DNA from: Glaciozyma antarctica PI12
Taxonomy: Eukaryota; Basidiomycota; Microbotryomycetes; Kriegeriales; Camptobasidiaceae
NCBI GenBank assembly: GCA_002917775.1
Contig: KZ627158.1
Coordinates: 1,009,103 to 1,073,102 of the forward strand
Length of the DNA stretch: 64,000 bases
Direction of reading: 5' to 3'
Below, in pieces: positions 11,463 through 21,641 of this stretch. The notes under the pieces are model-generated. The model saw only the letters and a program-made list of their open reading frames with translations. It was not told the origin of the DNA and did no database searches. Position numbers and translations under genes: made by a program. Every line of letters begins with the position of its first letter. The stretch's first letter is position 1.

Positions 11463-11465
11463 AGG

Positions 11466-14079
11466 CTAAGGCTGCTGCTCCGGCGACGAGCGCGCGAAGT
11501 TCCAGATCCGGACGTTCGAGTCGTCCCCACCCGTAACAACGTACTGGTCCTGCAGCGTCACAGCCGTGACGGCTGAGGTGTGTCCGACGAGCGTGTGAAG
11601 GCAGCGTCCCGACTCTCGGTCCCAGATCTATTCGCACAATGCATCAGCTCTTGCCCAACTAGAGAAAGAGAGGGAGAGCGCACCTTGAGCGTGCGATCAT
11701 GACTTGCGCTCACGATCCTGAGCTTGTCGACATCGACGTCCCAAACTCCCTCGATATGCCCAAACATCGTCCTCTGGCACACGCCCCCCTCGACGTCCCA
11801 CACCTTGATCGTGTTGTCCAAGCTAGCGCTAACGACCCACGGCTTCTTATCTCCCGCCCAATCGAGGTACGGCAGCGCACTGACGTCCGGCTGAGGCACC
11901 GGAATCGCAGCTGCGCGCTGCCAGGCCGCTGCGACGTCGTTCGGGGGAAGAGCGTTCGCGGCGTTGAGGTCTGCGAGCGAGTTGGCGCACGACGAGGCGG
12001 GAGTGTCGAAGAACCCCTCGTAGGCGTTCCCGTCAACGACTTGGTGGCGGTTCTGCTCCTCGATATCGGGCGAGTCAGAGGTGGTGGCAGTGTTGGAGGA
12101 GGGAGTGGGGTGGAGAGCGGAGGGAGGGAAGGCGGCGTGGTCGTCTGAGGTGATGACGCGGAGGGATTGGACTTGGGCGACGTGGCCTTTGAGGACTCGA
12201 ACGCAGGTGCGAGTGTAGAGGTCCCAGACGCGAATCGTCATGTCGTCCGAAGCGGAGAAGAGGAACTTTCCCTTGCTGCTCGCCTTTGCCGCCTCGGGAT
12301 TACTCGTTGGCGCGCCCACGTCTCCCTCCGTAACCGCATCCTTCGCTCCCGTCCCGCACCCCGTCTTCGAATCCCACAGCGCGACCGAGTTGACCCACTC
12401 CGTATGTCCTCGGAGCGTGTACACCTCGCCCGTTCCAAAATCCCAAACGCGAATCGTCGAATCCGCCGACCCCGAAATGAGGAGCTGCTTGTCGTACGTG
12501 AGGCAGATGACGGCGTCGCGATGCCCCCTCAGCGTCCGCATGCACTCCCCCGTTCGCCAGTTCCAGATCTTGAGCGTCGAATCCATGCTCCCCGTCACGA
12601 GCTTGAGCGCATCAAACTGGAGCGCTCGCACGCCGCGCGTATGCCCACGAAGGACTCCGACCTCCTTCCCGCTCTCGAGGTTCCAGATCCTCACGCTGCG
12701 ATCCCAGCTCCCGGTCATGAGGACGGGGAAGGAGGGATGCGGGAGGTCCTCGGCGACTTGGAGGCAGGTGATCGAGTCGGTGTGTCCCGAGAGTACGGTG
12801 GCGACGCAAGTCCCTCGACGCCAGTTGCGCTCGATAGCGAGGCGTTCGCAATAGACCGACTTCCAGGGGCGAGTCGAGGGGACGGGAGGGATGGAGGAAG
12901 GGCGGGAGGCGCGAGGGGAGGAAGGGGCGGGAGTGGAAGAGCGGGAGGGGGCGGGGGATTCCGTTTTGGCGCGCTTGGTCGCGCGAACGGAGATGGGGTC
13001 GACGATCATGGGTTGGGGAAGGGCGGAGGTCGAGGCGAGGTGCTGGTGGATCGCGGCGGCGGTGGGAGGGAGGGTGGAAGAGGAAGGACCTTGGGAGAGT
13101 TCGGTGCCGACGAGGGAGGTAAGGTTCTGCGGACCGCGGTAGGGCGACAGGCTGGCGTCAAGGAGAATGTCGGGGTTGGCAAGTCGACGAGCCTCGGACT
13201 CCTTTGAAGCCTTCTCCACCGCACGCGCAGGGAGCGCATTGATCGCTCCGCGCGCCTTCCTCCTCCGCTCCCCCAGCAACGGCAATCCCCAACCGCACTT
13301 CTCGCACTTGCGTTCGATATGCTGCTCGCACATCGTTCGCCAGAGCAAATCGTCGTCCGCCATTCCTTTCCAGCTCTTGCTGACCTGCGCCGCTCGTCCG
13401 AGGGAGATGGCGTCGAGGTACCCGAAGACCTTGAGCGATACTTCGCGCGGGAGGACGGCGAGAGGATCGAGACGCATTTCGAGCGTGAGCATATCTTGAA
13501 GGAAGGTGAGTTGCGAGGGGCAGGCGATGGTGAGGAGGCCTTGAAGGATGAGGAGGCGGCGGCGAGAGGGGGAGGAGGAGAAGAGGGACCAGATGGTGTT
13601 GACGGCGGATTGATCGTGTGGAGGGAGGTTCTCGATTGACTGCGTCGGTCGGGGCGTTAGCTGGAACGAAGAGAGGAGAGGAAGGAACGCACCTTCTGCA
13701 GCATGAGGTTCGTTCCACCGTTCGCCATGCGTTGATGCCTCACGCATAGACTCTTACAGTCTCCCCCGGGCGTATCCGACTCGGGTGGCCCACGCCTCTG
13801 CACGTCCTCCTCCATCTCTCCCGCCGAGCGCTTCCCTCCCAAACACGGGTCCTCGTCCATAGGGTCGTCCTGCGCGAGGGGAGGCGATCCGGGGCCGAGG
13901 TTCTGAGAGATGGACTGGGAAATGGAGTGGGTCGAGGCGGAAGAAGGGGAGACGAGGGTAGGAGAGATGGAGGTCGTGCAGCAGGGGAGAGGGAGAGCGG
14001 GGGCGGGAGGAGGGGAGGTGCTGAAGGAGAAGTTGAAGTGGTCGCCGGGAAGAAGGGAGGGGGAACGTGGGGCGTCCAT
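11466..14079 (-). CDS. MET30: Met30/SconB-type F-box and WD40 protein, SCF substrate receptor
   Basis: Substrate receptor of an SCF ubiquitin ligase that in yeast and moulds restrains the sulfur-assimilation activator (Met4/Cys3) and responds to heavy metals. ATG 14079 (MDAPRSPSLLPGDHF) opens a Ser/Pro-rich N-terminus with CKSLCVRHQ. Then come IWSLFSSSPSRRRLLILQGLL, typical of Met30, and the F-box LPREVSLKVFGYLDAISLGR. CEKCGWGLPLL is a Met30 hallmark. Seven WD40 blades follow from GHTDSITCLQV: RGHTRGVRALQFDALKLVTG, RGHRDAVICLTY, RGHTEWVNSVALW, KGHVAQVQSLRV, FGHIEGVWDVDVDKLRIVS and GHTSAVTAVTLQDQYVVTG. The last blade needs a short intron (DRTLK|IWDRESGRC) and ends in RSSPEQQP. A Ser/Thr/Pro-rich insert lies between blades five and six. 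Opposite-strand open frames here are shadows. Confidence 0.95.
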
Positions 14080-15511
14080 GCTGAGGAGTGGGTGCCTGTT
14101 GGGAGGGGCAAGAGTTAGCAAAGCTCCAGCAGAAGGATCAGGTGGGAGCAGGTGCTCGTCGGGCGGCAGACCGAGTCGGAGGAATCTTCTGCTCTCCACG
14201 ACGAGGTACCGCGCGCCCACTCCCATGCAAAGGTTTGAGCGCCCACAACTAGCGCTCCTAGCTGCCCCAGCTGCCGTTCCTCCAACGCCACCAGTCCCCG
14301 CACCTCTCCCTCCCGACGGCTCCGTCCAGGCAGCAGACCACAACGGGACAACTGCACTCACTCGTTCGCTAGCTTTGACTGGGTTCGCAGGTCTGTCCAA
14401 GAGGGTGTCGGATCACTGTGGGAGGAGAAGAGAGAGAGTCAGTGGAGGGTCCTCGAAGCAAGATAAGATTGTGTCACAACACCCCGTTCCAGCACACACC
14501 AGCAGCGTGAAGCGAGTATCAGGGAGAGTATAAGGTCCTCTGGCGGTGGCGGATACGCCGCGTATACGCCAACCGCTACCGAGTGCGTCGACCCCCTCGG
14601 TTCCTTGACCAAGGTCACCCTCTACTGCCGCCCTCTGCTCCCTCAGCCTGAATCCTGCACCAAGAGAGCACCCGTACTCGCGCCCCTCCATCAATGCTCT
14701 CCTCCTGGCTGCTCCACCACGCGATCCCTCGAGCTCGGTCGGCAGGCCGGTCACGAGAGGAAGGGAGGACGCCACTGACCTTGTTTTCGCTGGTTCCGAG
14801 GGCGTTGTTCGCGGTCGGCGTTGAGTGCTGAGGGTCAAGTGAAGGTGGCGAGGGTGTTCGAGGAGGAAGAGAGGTGTGCTGGAGTGAGATTGAGATCGGT
14901 TGCGTGATGGAGGGCGAGGCGAAGGCGCAACCGCGGCGCATGGCAGCCAGACTCGACTCCGCCACTGTTTACTTCTCCTTTTTCTCCCTCCAATCTTGCT
15001 TGCTTCCCTGGTCGAACTGTACAGCACACGCACTCGCAAGACTTCTCTGCACTGACTCTTCCAGAGATGAGTCGAACCGACTGTTTCCATCCTCTTGCGA
15101 AAAAGTGGCGCTTCGTATGTGGCGCCGTTCGTGTGCGAAACTGGGGTGCTCACGGACGCATGCAGTGCAGTCGTAACGCAACGAAAGATTTATCCCAGCC
15201 CAGAACGGGTGCGACCCTCCGAGGAGGCGACGCGGCGTGTGAGGCGGTTCGGAATTCGGCGGCGGAGGTGCCCTTTAGCTGAGGGTCGTAACCTTTTTGC
15301 TACGACGTGGAGTGAACGTGGGCGTGGAGGGGGCCTACGAGCGCATTGGTTCTTCAAAAGAAAGATAGGGCGAGGAGAGAGGGAGGAAACGAGGAGAAAG
15401 GGTCAGTGCACGACTCCGCGGACCTTGTTGCCTTCTCTCCTGGCGAAAATCACCAACAGCTCCTTTCACTCTTGCACTCAGCGCATCGCTCATTCCAGTA
15501 GGGCATCTTTT
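14080..15511. other. Gene-free 1.4 kb upstream of MET30
   Basis: This holds the MET30 promoter and probably its 5' leader (short GTGCCT...TTAGC intron-like pieces near 14095-14120), and the 3' end of the short-chain dehydrogenase gene. Open frames on both strands are Arg/Ser/Pro-rich and resemble no family. The unusual length for this compact genome suggests a long regulatory region or an unrecognised non-coding RNA. Confidence 0.45.
14541..14580. repeat. Imperfect inverted repeat (hairpin or palindromic site)
   Basis: The arms CGGTGGCGGATACGC and GCGTATACGCCAACCG are near-perfect reverse complements (one mismatch and one bulge) around a two-base centre. It lies about 460 bp upstream of the MET30 start codon. 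It could be a dimeric transcription-factor site or a hairpin; no factor is assigned. Confidence 0.55.
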
Positions 15512-16900
15512 TCAGAGAGAGCCACCAGTCTTGACCCGAGGAAACTTCTGCCCCACCATCTCCTCGCTCAGCTCCCACAGCTTGTCGGCGTTCGACTGCG
15601 GAAAGGAGCGTCAGCTGCGGTTGTCGAAAGGCTTGGGAGAAACTGACCTCGTCAAGAGCGTAAGCTGAGATCTGCTCCGTCGCGAGCTGAGCGTCGACAA
15701 GGTAGGAACCCGCTTGTCCTGCGAAGGCGCGTTAGCTCGAGGAATTTCACGAGAGATGAGTGAAGCGTACCTCTGATTTCTTCATCGAAAGCAGCGATGA
15801 TGTGCCTGCGGACGTGAAATTTAGTAGAGCGTGGGGGGAAGCAGGGACGGAACTCACGTCGCGGTTCCTTCGTGGATTGTCTTCCAGGACCACTTGCCCG
15901 ACGAGCGTTCACCCTTCTCGTTGAGGAATCCTGGAGAGTAGTATTAGCGACGGAACTCTCGAGGAATTGAAGCAGAAACGCACCCATGGCCTTCTGATCG
16001 TCGACCGATAGATGCCTGAGGAGGTTGGTCCAAATCGCTGCGAAACGCGGTGAAGGATCAGTCCCAGCCTCTTCACTGCACAGTTTGGACGAGCTCACCT
16101 CCAGGATGCAATGAAAACGCCTCAACGCCCTCCCAGCGTCTCCGCAGCCCAACGATAAACAGCATGTTCGCCGTCTTCGCCTGCCCATACGCCTTCCACT
16201 TATCGTACGTCGTTCCCTTCGCGAACCCAACGTCGTCGAACAAGACAGGCGAGAGGTTATGTCCCCAGCTCGAAACGTTGACGATGCGAACGTTCTTGAC
16301 CAGCTTTGGGCGGATGAGGTTGGTAAAGAGGAATGGGCCGAGGTGGTTCGTTCCGAATTGGTTCTCGAAGCCGTCGATAGTGATGGAGTAGGGAGCGGCC
16401 ATGACAGCGGCGCTACGAGAGCCTTAGAGCGCAGCGAGGAGAGCGAGAGGAGGACGCACTTGTTGATGAGGACGTCGATCCCCTCGTCGTTCTTGTTGAC
16501 CTCCTCCGCAGCCGCACGAACCGATTCAAGCGACGCCAAATCGACGACCAGCAGCCTCAACTTCGCCCCCGGCGTCTCCTCCAGAATCACTTTCTCCGTC
16601 TCCTCCAACCTTCCCAAAAAGCCCATCAGCGCACGACCTCAAGACGCCCGCAAAAGACGACGCACTTCTCCCTCGACCTCCCCGCCAGAATCACCGTCGC
16701 TCCATGCTTCGCCACCACCCTCGCCGCCTCTCCCCCCAGTCCTCCCTGCGAGACTACCTCCATGAATCAGCGGTGCCAGGGAGGGAGGGATGACAAAGGC
16801 ACACCGCCGGTAATGAGGACAACCTTGCCGGCGATGGAGGACGCGTAGTAGGCTGCTGCTTCTTCGGCGGTCGTTTTGTCGTTGAATGTGGAGGGAGGCA
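15512..16900 (-). CDS. Short-chain dehydrogenase/reductase, retinol-dehydrogenase-like
   Basis: NAD(P)(H)-dependent oxidoreductase of the classical SDR family. The protein begins (M)PPSTFNDKTTAEEAAAYYASS and continues to the cofactor site GKVVLITGG, rejoined by splicing to GLGGEAARVVAKHGATVILAGRSREK. It then shows LLVVDLASLESVRAAAEEV, the beta-4 region DVLINK, NQFGTNHLGPFLFT and IVNVSSWGH (catalytic Ser). YDKWKAYGQAKTANML supplies the YxxxK pair. The C-terminus ends FPRVKTGGSL with the stop at 15512. Six or more introns. No ATG lies in frame before the cofactor site: exon 2 opens TGCCTCCC just after a CACAG acceptor. The start codon is therefore probably A|TG, the A coming from an upstream exon (one candidate donor is at 17097). 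Substrate unknown. Confidence 0.85.
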
Positions 16901-17363
16901 CTGTGGGAGGAGGGTTAGCTGAGGAGAGGTGGAGGAGGAGGAGGGGCGCGCTGTTGAGGTGAGGACGCGTGAGTGGGGAGGCTGCTGAGGAAGGAAACAG
17001 GGAGTTCGAGTTTGCTTGCTGGTAGCCTGGGTAGAGTCGGAGACGGCGACGAGGACGAGTGTGGGGTGGAGAGGAGGGGGGGGAGAGAGAGCGACACTGA
17101 TTCGAGGAGGGCGATAGGATGCAGTCGCAGGTTGTCGATTTGTTCGAGCGAAGCCGTCTGTGCCAACGACGAGACCCCAAGCCAGAAGCCACTCGCAGCG
17201 TCGTCCTCTCGGAGCCAGGGCCGTTGAACACGCCACAACGACGACCTGTCCTCAAGCGGTAGACTGGAGCAGAGAGCTAGCCCGAGAACGAGATCCTGAA
17301 TGAGGCCTCGTGCCGAAAATTAACAAGTCTCCCCATCTCCCTCCCTCTATGCTCCTCCTCGAA

Positions 17364-19402
17364 TCAGTTTGCCAGCTTGGGCAGGATCGGTTCGAGCGCC
17401 TTGACGATGACAGCGTAGACCTCATCGATCGACTGAGACGAGTCAATCTGCGTACGGCGCGTTAGCAAGCGAGTGAGCGGAGGGAACGGCAGTGAGCGCA
17501 CCTTGACGACCTTCCCTTGCGCGTCGTAGTAGTCGACGACAGGCATGGAAGTCTCGATGAACGTGCCTGCTCAGATCGTCAGCGTCCGCGCACGCCAGAC
17601 GGCGAAAAAAACGCACGGAATCGCTTGATGATACTCTCAGCGTTATCGTCCTCCCTACCACTCGTCTTTCCGCGCTCGAGCAACCTCTCAAGGAGGACGT
17701 TCTCGGGGCAAGTAAGGAAGAGCACCATCGACGACGGGCAGACCTGCATACCCACATCAGCTCGTTTCGCAACTCCCACGAACGAAAGAACTCACGCTCG
17801 CATCAAACTTGACCGCCTGGTCCATCTGCCTCGGGAACCCATCGACGAGGAACAAGCTCGGCTTGGAAGGCGCGGTAGCGATCGCGTCGCGCATGGCGTT
17901 CTCGAGGAGCTTGATCGTCACTTCCATAGGGACGATCTTGCCCTCCTTGATGTGGTCCCTGATGAGGTCGCCGAAAGCGGAACCCGGGCGAGCCTGTTCG
18001 GCGCGGAGAAGGTCGCCGGCTGGGTTGGCGAGAGTTAGGGAGCGAGCGAGGGAGGGAGGGAGGAGGGACGAACCGGAGAGATGGATGAAGCCGTAGTCGG
18101 CGACGAGACGGGCGCACTGAGTGCCTTTGCCTGTGGAGAAAGACGTTAGCTCTGCATCTCCTTGTGCGTTCTCTGAACTGGTCGGGACCAGCAGAAAGAA
18201 AACCGATGGCTCGAACCTCGAAGGGTGGCGAGAGAACAGCGGTTGAGGAAGCGACCAGGGTCTAGGGAGCCGTCCGAACCGAATACGAAGATCCACTCGA
18301 CCGGCTCGGTCGCGCTCGCTGCCTTTCCTGCACGCTCTTTTGCAGCGAGCAAGATTACTTCAGGTACTCGCGTCAGCGGTGTCAAATACCGTGAGAGGAA
18401 AGGAAGCCGTCCTCGAGCATGCAAGGAGACTTCCTGACCTAGGCGTCTTGCTGCCGACGCGGTATCCCAATGCCGAGCTCCCACCACCCCTACGCTCCGT
18501 CCTAGCTTTTTATGCGAATCCCAAATCTCGCGAAAGAGGTACGCAGGAGCAGAAGCTGCGCAGTCGGCTGCGAGAGTCGAGATCTTCGGGAAAGGTCCAG
18601 CTTGCGTCCCGCTAGAAGCAGGAGCTCGGCTGGCCAAGTCCTAAGAATCGTCTCCCCTTCGTCCTCGTGCCCTGCCCGCTCAGTAGGCGCAGGAGTGTGC
18701 GTCTGAAGACAGCGAGGGAATGGATCGAGGTCGAGGAGCCTTCTGTGCCAAGCACAGAGACTCGTTCGAACAGCTCCTTGGTACCACTGCCTTCTAGGCG
18801 TCTGGCTCGCCAAGGACTTGATGCAGCGGCAGGAGGGGATAGAAACAGGGAGAAGAGCTCGGCGAAGGAGAAGAAGCCGTCCTTGCGAACGCAAGGCGAC
18901 TACCCTACCAACGACGTTCGCTCCGCCCCTGCTCGAACCATTCGGATCACGCTGCTTCATCTCCAAACCGAGCCGAATCCCTGCGGCTGTGAATTGAGGC
19001 ACCGCTCAGAACCCAGGTCCAGCTTCCCTCCTAAGACAGGAGATCGACCAGACCATAGCTCCGGCCTGCCCCTCAATCCTATACCCAGAGTCCCGGCCTC
19101 GATACGTGCCCTTCGCCGTCCCCCTCTCTCCCTCTCGTAGCACCCCAACTCCCGCCTGTCCTAGCAGCGATCCCGCGCGGCCCTCCCGATCCACCGCAAG
19201 CCACTCACCAGCACCAGGTCCACCAAGCACAAACACGACCACGATCGTACTTCGTATCGAACGCCGGGGTGTCGAGTGCCGCCGCGATCGGGGCAGGGCT
19301 TTCGAGTTGGGGAGTCGGAGGAGTGACGGTCGTCGTGGGAGTCGGAGGCGCAGGAGGGGAGTGAGTGAAGACGGCCTTGAGGCGAGCGAGTAATGGTGCC
19401 AT
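17364..19402 (-). CDS. URA6: UMP/CMP kinase (Ura6), with an apparent frame break before the P-loop
   Basis: Phosphorylates UMP and CMP to the diphosphates with ATP. The spliced core reads VVVFVLGGPGAGKGTQCARL (P-loop), DYGFIHLS, GDLLRAEQARPGSAFGDLI, then KEGKIVPMEVTIKLLENAM. Next are FLVDGFPRQMDQAVKFD, CPSSMVLFLTCPENVLLERL and LERGKTSGREDDNAESIIKR (LID). It ends MPVVDYYDAQGKVVKIDSS and EPILPKLAN. The N-terminus MAPLLARLKAVFTHSPP runs to PAFDTKYD, as in other fungal Ura6 proteins. The core VVVF, however, is one base out of frame with it at about 19243, and no GT-AG intron can fix this. Either the assembly has an indel there, or the start is elsewhere. The first intron inside the P-loop is 1,078 bp (18131-19208), far above normal here. 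Confidence 0.87.
18131..19208 (-). other. Unusually long first intron of URA6
   Basis: Donor GTGAGTGG after GGPGAG and acceptor TTTCTCCACAG before KGTQC are clear, with GCTAAC as branch site. The 1,078 bp is 15-20 times the usual intron here. No known protein is encoded on either strand. Two roughly 40-base segments (18391-18430 and 18861-18900) are diverged direct copies sharing the core AAGCCGTCC and GCAAGG, about 29 of 40 positions by eye. Otherwise I see nothing identifiable. Confidence 0.75.
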
Positions 19403-19422
19403 TCGTACGAAGTCGGATGAGA

Positions 19423-19593
19423 TTAGAGGGGGCTAGGGAAGTCCTTCTTCCTCAACGTCGGTCGGTCGTCCTTTGCGCGCTGGCGAACGATGAGGCCGAA
19501 AGTGGCGAATCCGGCGATGAAGATGGCGAGGGAGGCGAGGGGGACGAGGAGAGGGCTGGCTGAGCGAGGGCTGGGCGGGGGACGAGGTGGCAT
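19423..19593 (-). CDS. Small single-helix membrane protein or upstream ORF
   Basis: ATG 19593 opens a 56-codon frame: a Pro/Arg-rich start MPPRPPPSPRSAS, one strong hydrophobic helix PLLVPLASLAIFIAGFATFG, then a basic tail IVRQRAKDDRPTLRKKDF ending in TAA. The helix-plus-basic-tail design is unlikely by chance and resembles small mitochondrial or ER membrane subunits, but I recognise no family. The stop lies 20 bases before the URA6 ATG on the same strand, and no promoter fits between. The two are probably on one mRNA, either as a bicistronic pair or as a coding upstream ORF. Too small for most ORF lists. Confidence 0.5.
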   Translation of the reverse strand: MPPRPPPSPRSASPLLVPLASLAIFIAGFATFGLIVRQRAKDDRPTLRKKDFPSPL

Positions 19594-19842
19594 GCGGTTG
19601 GGAGAGAGAGGAGTCGCGGAGAACTCAGGAAGCGGTGTCTGCTAGGTGCAACGGGGATGCGCTGGGATAATTACTGGGGCCCTCTGGAGTACTTAGAACG
19701 GCGTATCCAGCTGTCCTGAGAGGTAGAACGACCCTGTTGAGATACGGCGCTGGAGCTCCCAGCTGGCGACCTCGCTGAACAGCTGATCTTCCACTTGCTC
19801 GCTCCTCCCAGTCACTCGCTCGTCCAGCTACGCCTACTCAGC
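19594..19842. promoter_or_regulatory. Head-to-head promoter of the URA6 unit and VPS2
   Basis: About 250 bp between the upstream small ORF (-) and the VPS2 start (+). It contains GGCGTATCCAGCTG and a partly inverted AGATACGGCGCTGG, spaced about 50 bp. No TATA box is clear. Confidence 0.45.
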
Positions 19843-21641
19843 ATGAACATCGTCGTACGCTGTCCTTCCTGCTCCCTCAGCCTCCCCTGCTAACCTCCCT
19901 GCCCTCCCACCCACTCTCGACCCTCCCCACACCCCCGTCGTCCCTCCTCCCCCATCCCTTCTCGCCCGCCCTCTCTTCTCCTCAACGCCTTCCTACGTCC
20001 CTCCGACACCCTCAGGAATCCCTCTTCGGCCGAGCCAAAACTCCCGCAGAGCGACTGAGGCAACACCAGCGGTCCCTCCAGAAGGCGCAGCGCGAGCTGG
20101 ATCGGGAACGGACCAAGTTGGAGGGGCAGGAGAAGAAGCTCATTGCGGATATCAAGGCTAGTGCGAGGAAGGGACAGATGGTGAGTGGGTTGGCGGTTGG
20201 TGAGGGATGGGGGAGCGGCCTAAGTGGGGCAGCGAGGTCGAGAGCAGCGTGTTGGCTTGGGCTCCCGCTTGGGTAGATATCGGGCTCAGCAGGAGGAGGG
20301 AGTTGCGGTCGACCAGTATCCTCGCCATCGTGCGGGAAGGCTGCCGACGACCTGCATTCCGCCACCTCCTGAGCCCACCGACCGGTGGCTGGTTGCGTCT
20401 GTCCTACACGACACGAAGCCTGGCTCAGCTACGCTTGGGAAGCACGCAGGCGGACTGGCAAGATGATCTTCCATCCTTGGATTGGTAGGTCGCTGGCCTA
20501 AGGACCGACCAATGCTTCCAAGCGGTCCGGAGTCGACCCTCCTGGACTTCTCCCTCGCATGCACCGTCCTCAGGCGTCTCTCGCTCGGTCGGCTCGTCTC
20601 CCTGTCTCGACACGGGGAAGCCGCCGGTCTGGACGATGTTGACGACTGGGGACGCACGCACGAGCTCGTGAAGCTACGACGGACGGCCCGTCGTCGCAGG
20701 GTTGGCTGCTCTCGCGCAGAGATGGAAGCTCTTCGGTCTGGATTCGCGCAGAGCAGCCGTGTAGGCATCGACACGCAGGCAGCATGGTGCACTGGCATTC
20801 TGGCTCACGACGGAACGCGCTCGTACCATGCCGTGCCGCTTCTCGATGCCTTCCTGCGAAGAGCCCTTTAATACCGCAACCCGTCCTCTGAAAACTCCTC
20901 GCTAACCCCCTCCCTCTTTCCGTAGAACTCGTGCAAAGTCATGGCGAAGGATCTCGTGCGCACACGGCGGTACATCTCCAAGTTCTACGGCATGAAGACG
21001 CAGCTCCAGGCCGTCTCGCTACGGATTCAGACGCTCAGGAGTAACCAACAGATGGCTGAGGCGATGAAGGGAGCTACGAAGGTGCGTTCTTCTCCCTTCC
21101 TCCTCTTCCGCTCCTCTTTCGCTACTTCCCCTCGTTCCCTTCCCGCCCCTCCCCCACCTTACTCGCTCTCACCTCTCCCTCTCCTCTCGCTCTATAACCG
21201 AAACGATTGCTAACCCATCTCGTAGGCGATGAACCTCATGGGCAAGCAGATGAACCTCCCTCAAATCCAGCGCATCCTGCAGGAGTTCGAGAAGGAGTCC
21301 TCGACAATGGACATGAAGGAGGAGATGATGAGCGATTCTATCGACGACGTGATGGAGGACGAAGGCGAGGGCGAGGAGGAGGAAGGCGATCGTATTCTCG
21401 ACGAAGTGCTAGCCGAGATCGGGATCAGCGTGGGGCAGCAGGTCCGTCTTCCTCCTTCTTCGCTGCGGGGCGGGGCTGATGAGCGCAGTTGGGCGAGGCA
21501 CCGACGTCGGCGCCGTTGGCGACGGTTGCGGAACCGGGGCAGCGGCAGGCGGTCGCGATGGGGGAGGGAGGGGGGAGCTCGTCGGGAGGTGGAGAGGTGG
21601 ATGCGCTGCAGGCTCGGTTGGATAACTTGCGGAAGGATTAG
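19843..21641 (+). CDS. VPS2: ESCRT-III subunit Vps2/Did4 (CHMP2)
   Basis: ESCRT-III subunit working with Vps24 in membrane scission at multivesicular bodies and elsewhere. The first coding exon is 12 bases (MNIV, 19843-19854). After a 161-base C/T-rich intron, the reading continues ESLFGRAKTPAERLRQHQRS, LQKAQRELDRERTKLEGQ and EKKLIADIKASARKGQM. A second, 745-bp intron (20181-20925) follows. Then come NSCKVMAKDLVRTRRYISKF, KTQLQAVSLRIQTLRSNQQM, KQMNLPQIQRILQEFEKES and TMDMKEEMMSDSIDDVMEDE. After an acidic run, ILDEVLAEIGISVGQQ is followed by a Gly/Ser linker. The C-terminal VDALQARLDNLRKD is a MIM1-type motif that binds Vps4. The match to Vps2/CHMP2 is close along the whole length. Confidence 0.96.
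20181..20925 (+). other. Unusually long intron in VPS2
   Basis: GTGAGTGGG donor after RKGQM and TTTCCGTAG acceptor before NSCKVM, with GCTAAC as branch site. At 745 bp it is more than ten times the local norm. An open frame of about 129 codons (20482-20871) lacks an ATG start and resembles nothing known. No direct or inverted terminal repeats were seen. Confidence 0.75.

Noticed and set aside
12167-13207. A 346-codon open frame on the plus strand opposite MET30
   Set aside because: It is the antisense shadow of the WD40 repeats, is Arg/Gly/Glu-rich and has no domain; GC-rich codons on one strand keep the other open.
18146-19140. Open frames of 150-165 codons inside the URA6 intron as a nested gene
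   Set aside because: They occur on both strands, overlap each other and have no domain or convincing start; the intron's splice signals are strong.
20482-20871. 129-codon frame inside the VPS2 intron as a mobile-element gene
   Set aside because: No ATG, no known domain, no terminal repeats or target duplication visible.
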